From an uncultured Bacteroidota bacterium (GTDB lineage Bacteria; Bacteroidota; Bacteroidia; Bacteroidales; SZUA-534): DNA of 6,887 nucleotides. A program made the translations under genes and the position numbers. The notes below the pieces were generated by a model. The model searched no databases. It saw nothing but the letters and a program-made list of their open reading frames with translations, and had not been told where the DNA came from. This document shows positions 6,608 through 6,887 of the stretch, piece after piece (the stretch's first letter is position 1; every line of letters starts with the position of its first letter). The stretch is from contig CALCFP010000037.1 of the NCBI GenBank assembly GCA_937900725.1, positions 1 through 6,887 of the forward strand. The letters run 5' to 3'.

Positions 6608-6887
6608 GTTTCGGTATCATCGAGGCTTTATAGCTTTTTCTATCTTCTGTAAATTCGCGTAAAGTTCCTTTGCGACATCACGGCAATTTCGCAAATCCTG
6701 CATAAAGATATCAAGTGTTTCCGAGTCCGTGACCATTGCCCCATGACGGGCAATATTGTTGATGTTGATGCCAATTCTTTTCAGTTCAAGCCTCGCGTCA
6801 CGGATGGCAGCATAGTCTGCCATGTTGTACTTGATCACCTTTGCACGCTGTGCCGCCTGATGCATAAATTGGGTATAGGTAAGACCG
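6608..6887. mobile_element. Edge of mobilizable or integrated DNA next to the broken btuC
   Basis: Sequence related to btuC ends at about 6604, and everything beyond belongs to a mobilization-type gene on the other strand. No terminal inverted repeat, integrase or attachment core can be recognised, and only 9 bases separate the btuC stop from the mobilization gene's stop. This may be the end of an integrated mobilizable element, a deletion joint inside one, or a false join of two contigs. Confidence 0.45.
6617..6887 (-). CDS. MobC-like relaxosome accessory protein, 5' end beyond the window
   Basis: The frame is open to the right edge, so the start lies outside the window; 89 residues plus the stop are visible. 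Near the edge it reads GLTYTQFMHQAAQ, matching the 'aGlt.seYmRqAa' helix of ribbon-helix-helix mobilization proteins. Then comes LKRIGININNIARHG, the conserved 'LrrIGnNiNQIAr' signature of the MobC family (PF05713). A charged C-terminal helix ends in KAIKPR. MobC-type proteins bind near oriT and help a relaxase nick DNA for conjugative transfer. They usually sit immediately upstream of the relaxase gene. Here the DNA downstream is the broken btuC, so the expected relaxase is missing on that side. The internal ATG at 6863-6865 is unlikely to be the true start because the family motif extends before it. Confidence 0.8.
   Translation of the reverse strand, partial: GLTYTQFMHQAAQRAKVIKYNMADYAAIRDARLELKRIGININNIARHGAMVTDSETLDIFMQDLRNCRDVAKELYANLQKIEKAIKPR

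Noticed and set aside
6617..6865. Complete 82-residue mobilization protein starting at the internal ATG
   Set aside because: The MobC helix motif continues upstream of that ATG to the window edge, so the gene is partial and starts outside.

Overview
This window looks like a chromosomal segment of a gut-type Bacteroidota (Bacteroidales) bacterium. The evidence is a TonB-dependent receptor followed by a surface lipoprotein of the BtuG type, a Bacteroidota-style promoter (TAnnTTTG), A/T-rich leaders without Shine-Dalgarno sequences, and lipoproteins with acidic residues after the lipobox cysteine. No rRNA, tRNA, CRISPR array or intact insertion sequence was seen.

Left flank (1-720): a patchwork with no intact gene. 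It holds the minus-strand interior of a glycoside hydrolase family 3 enzyme whose N-terminal part is missing, a short plus-strand reading frame that could be a gene tail, a terminator-like hairpin, and about 300 A/T-rich bases. Those bases contain nested inverted repeats and two short, overlapping minus-strand frames that may be a decayed gene. Next comes a complete gene for a secreted 193-residue protein of unknown role (721-1302), closed by a very strong intrinsic terminator (1328-1367).

Centre (1378-6607): a cobalamin (vitamin B12) uptake operon. A promoter at about 1378-1407 leads directly into a cobalamin riboswitch (1409-1583). The riboswitch is followed by btuB (outer-membrane TonB-dependent B12 receptor), btuG (surface B12-capturing beta-propeller lipoprotein), btuF (B12-binding ABC lipoprotein) and the first two thirds of btuC (inner-membrane permease). 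BtuG would capture B12 outside the cell and BtuB would carry it across the outer membrane. BtuF would then deliver it to BtuC with an ATPase (BtuD) that is not in the window. The riboswitch should lower expression of the whole unit when cobalamin is plentiful.

Right flank (6608-6887): btuC stops abruptly just after its coupling-loop region, before TM7-TM10. Nine bases later lies the end of a convergent gene for a MobC-like relaxosome accessory protein. This is the edge of mobilizable DNA, a deletion joint or an assembly join, and it is the most notable anomaly here. If real, it breaks B12 import across the inner membrane at this locus.
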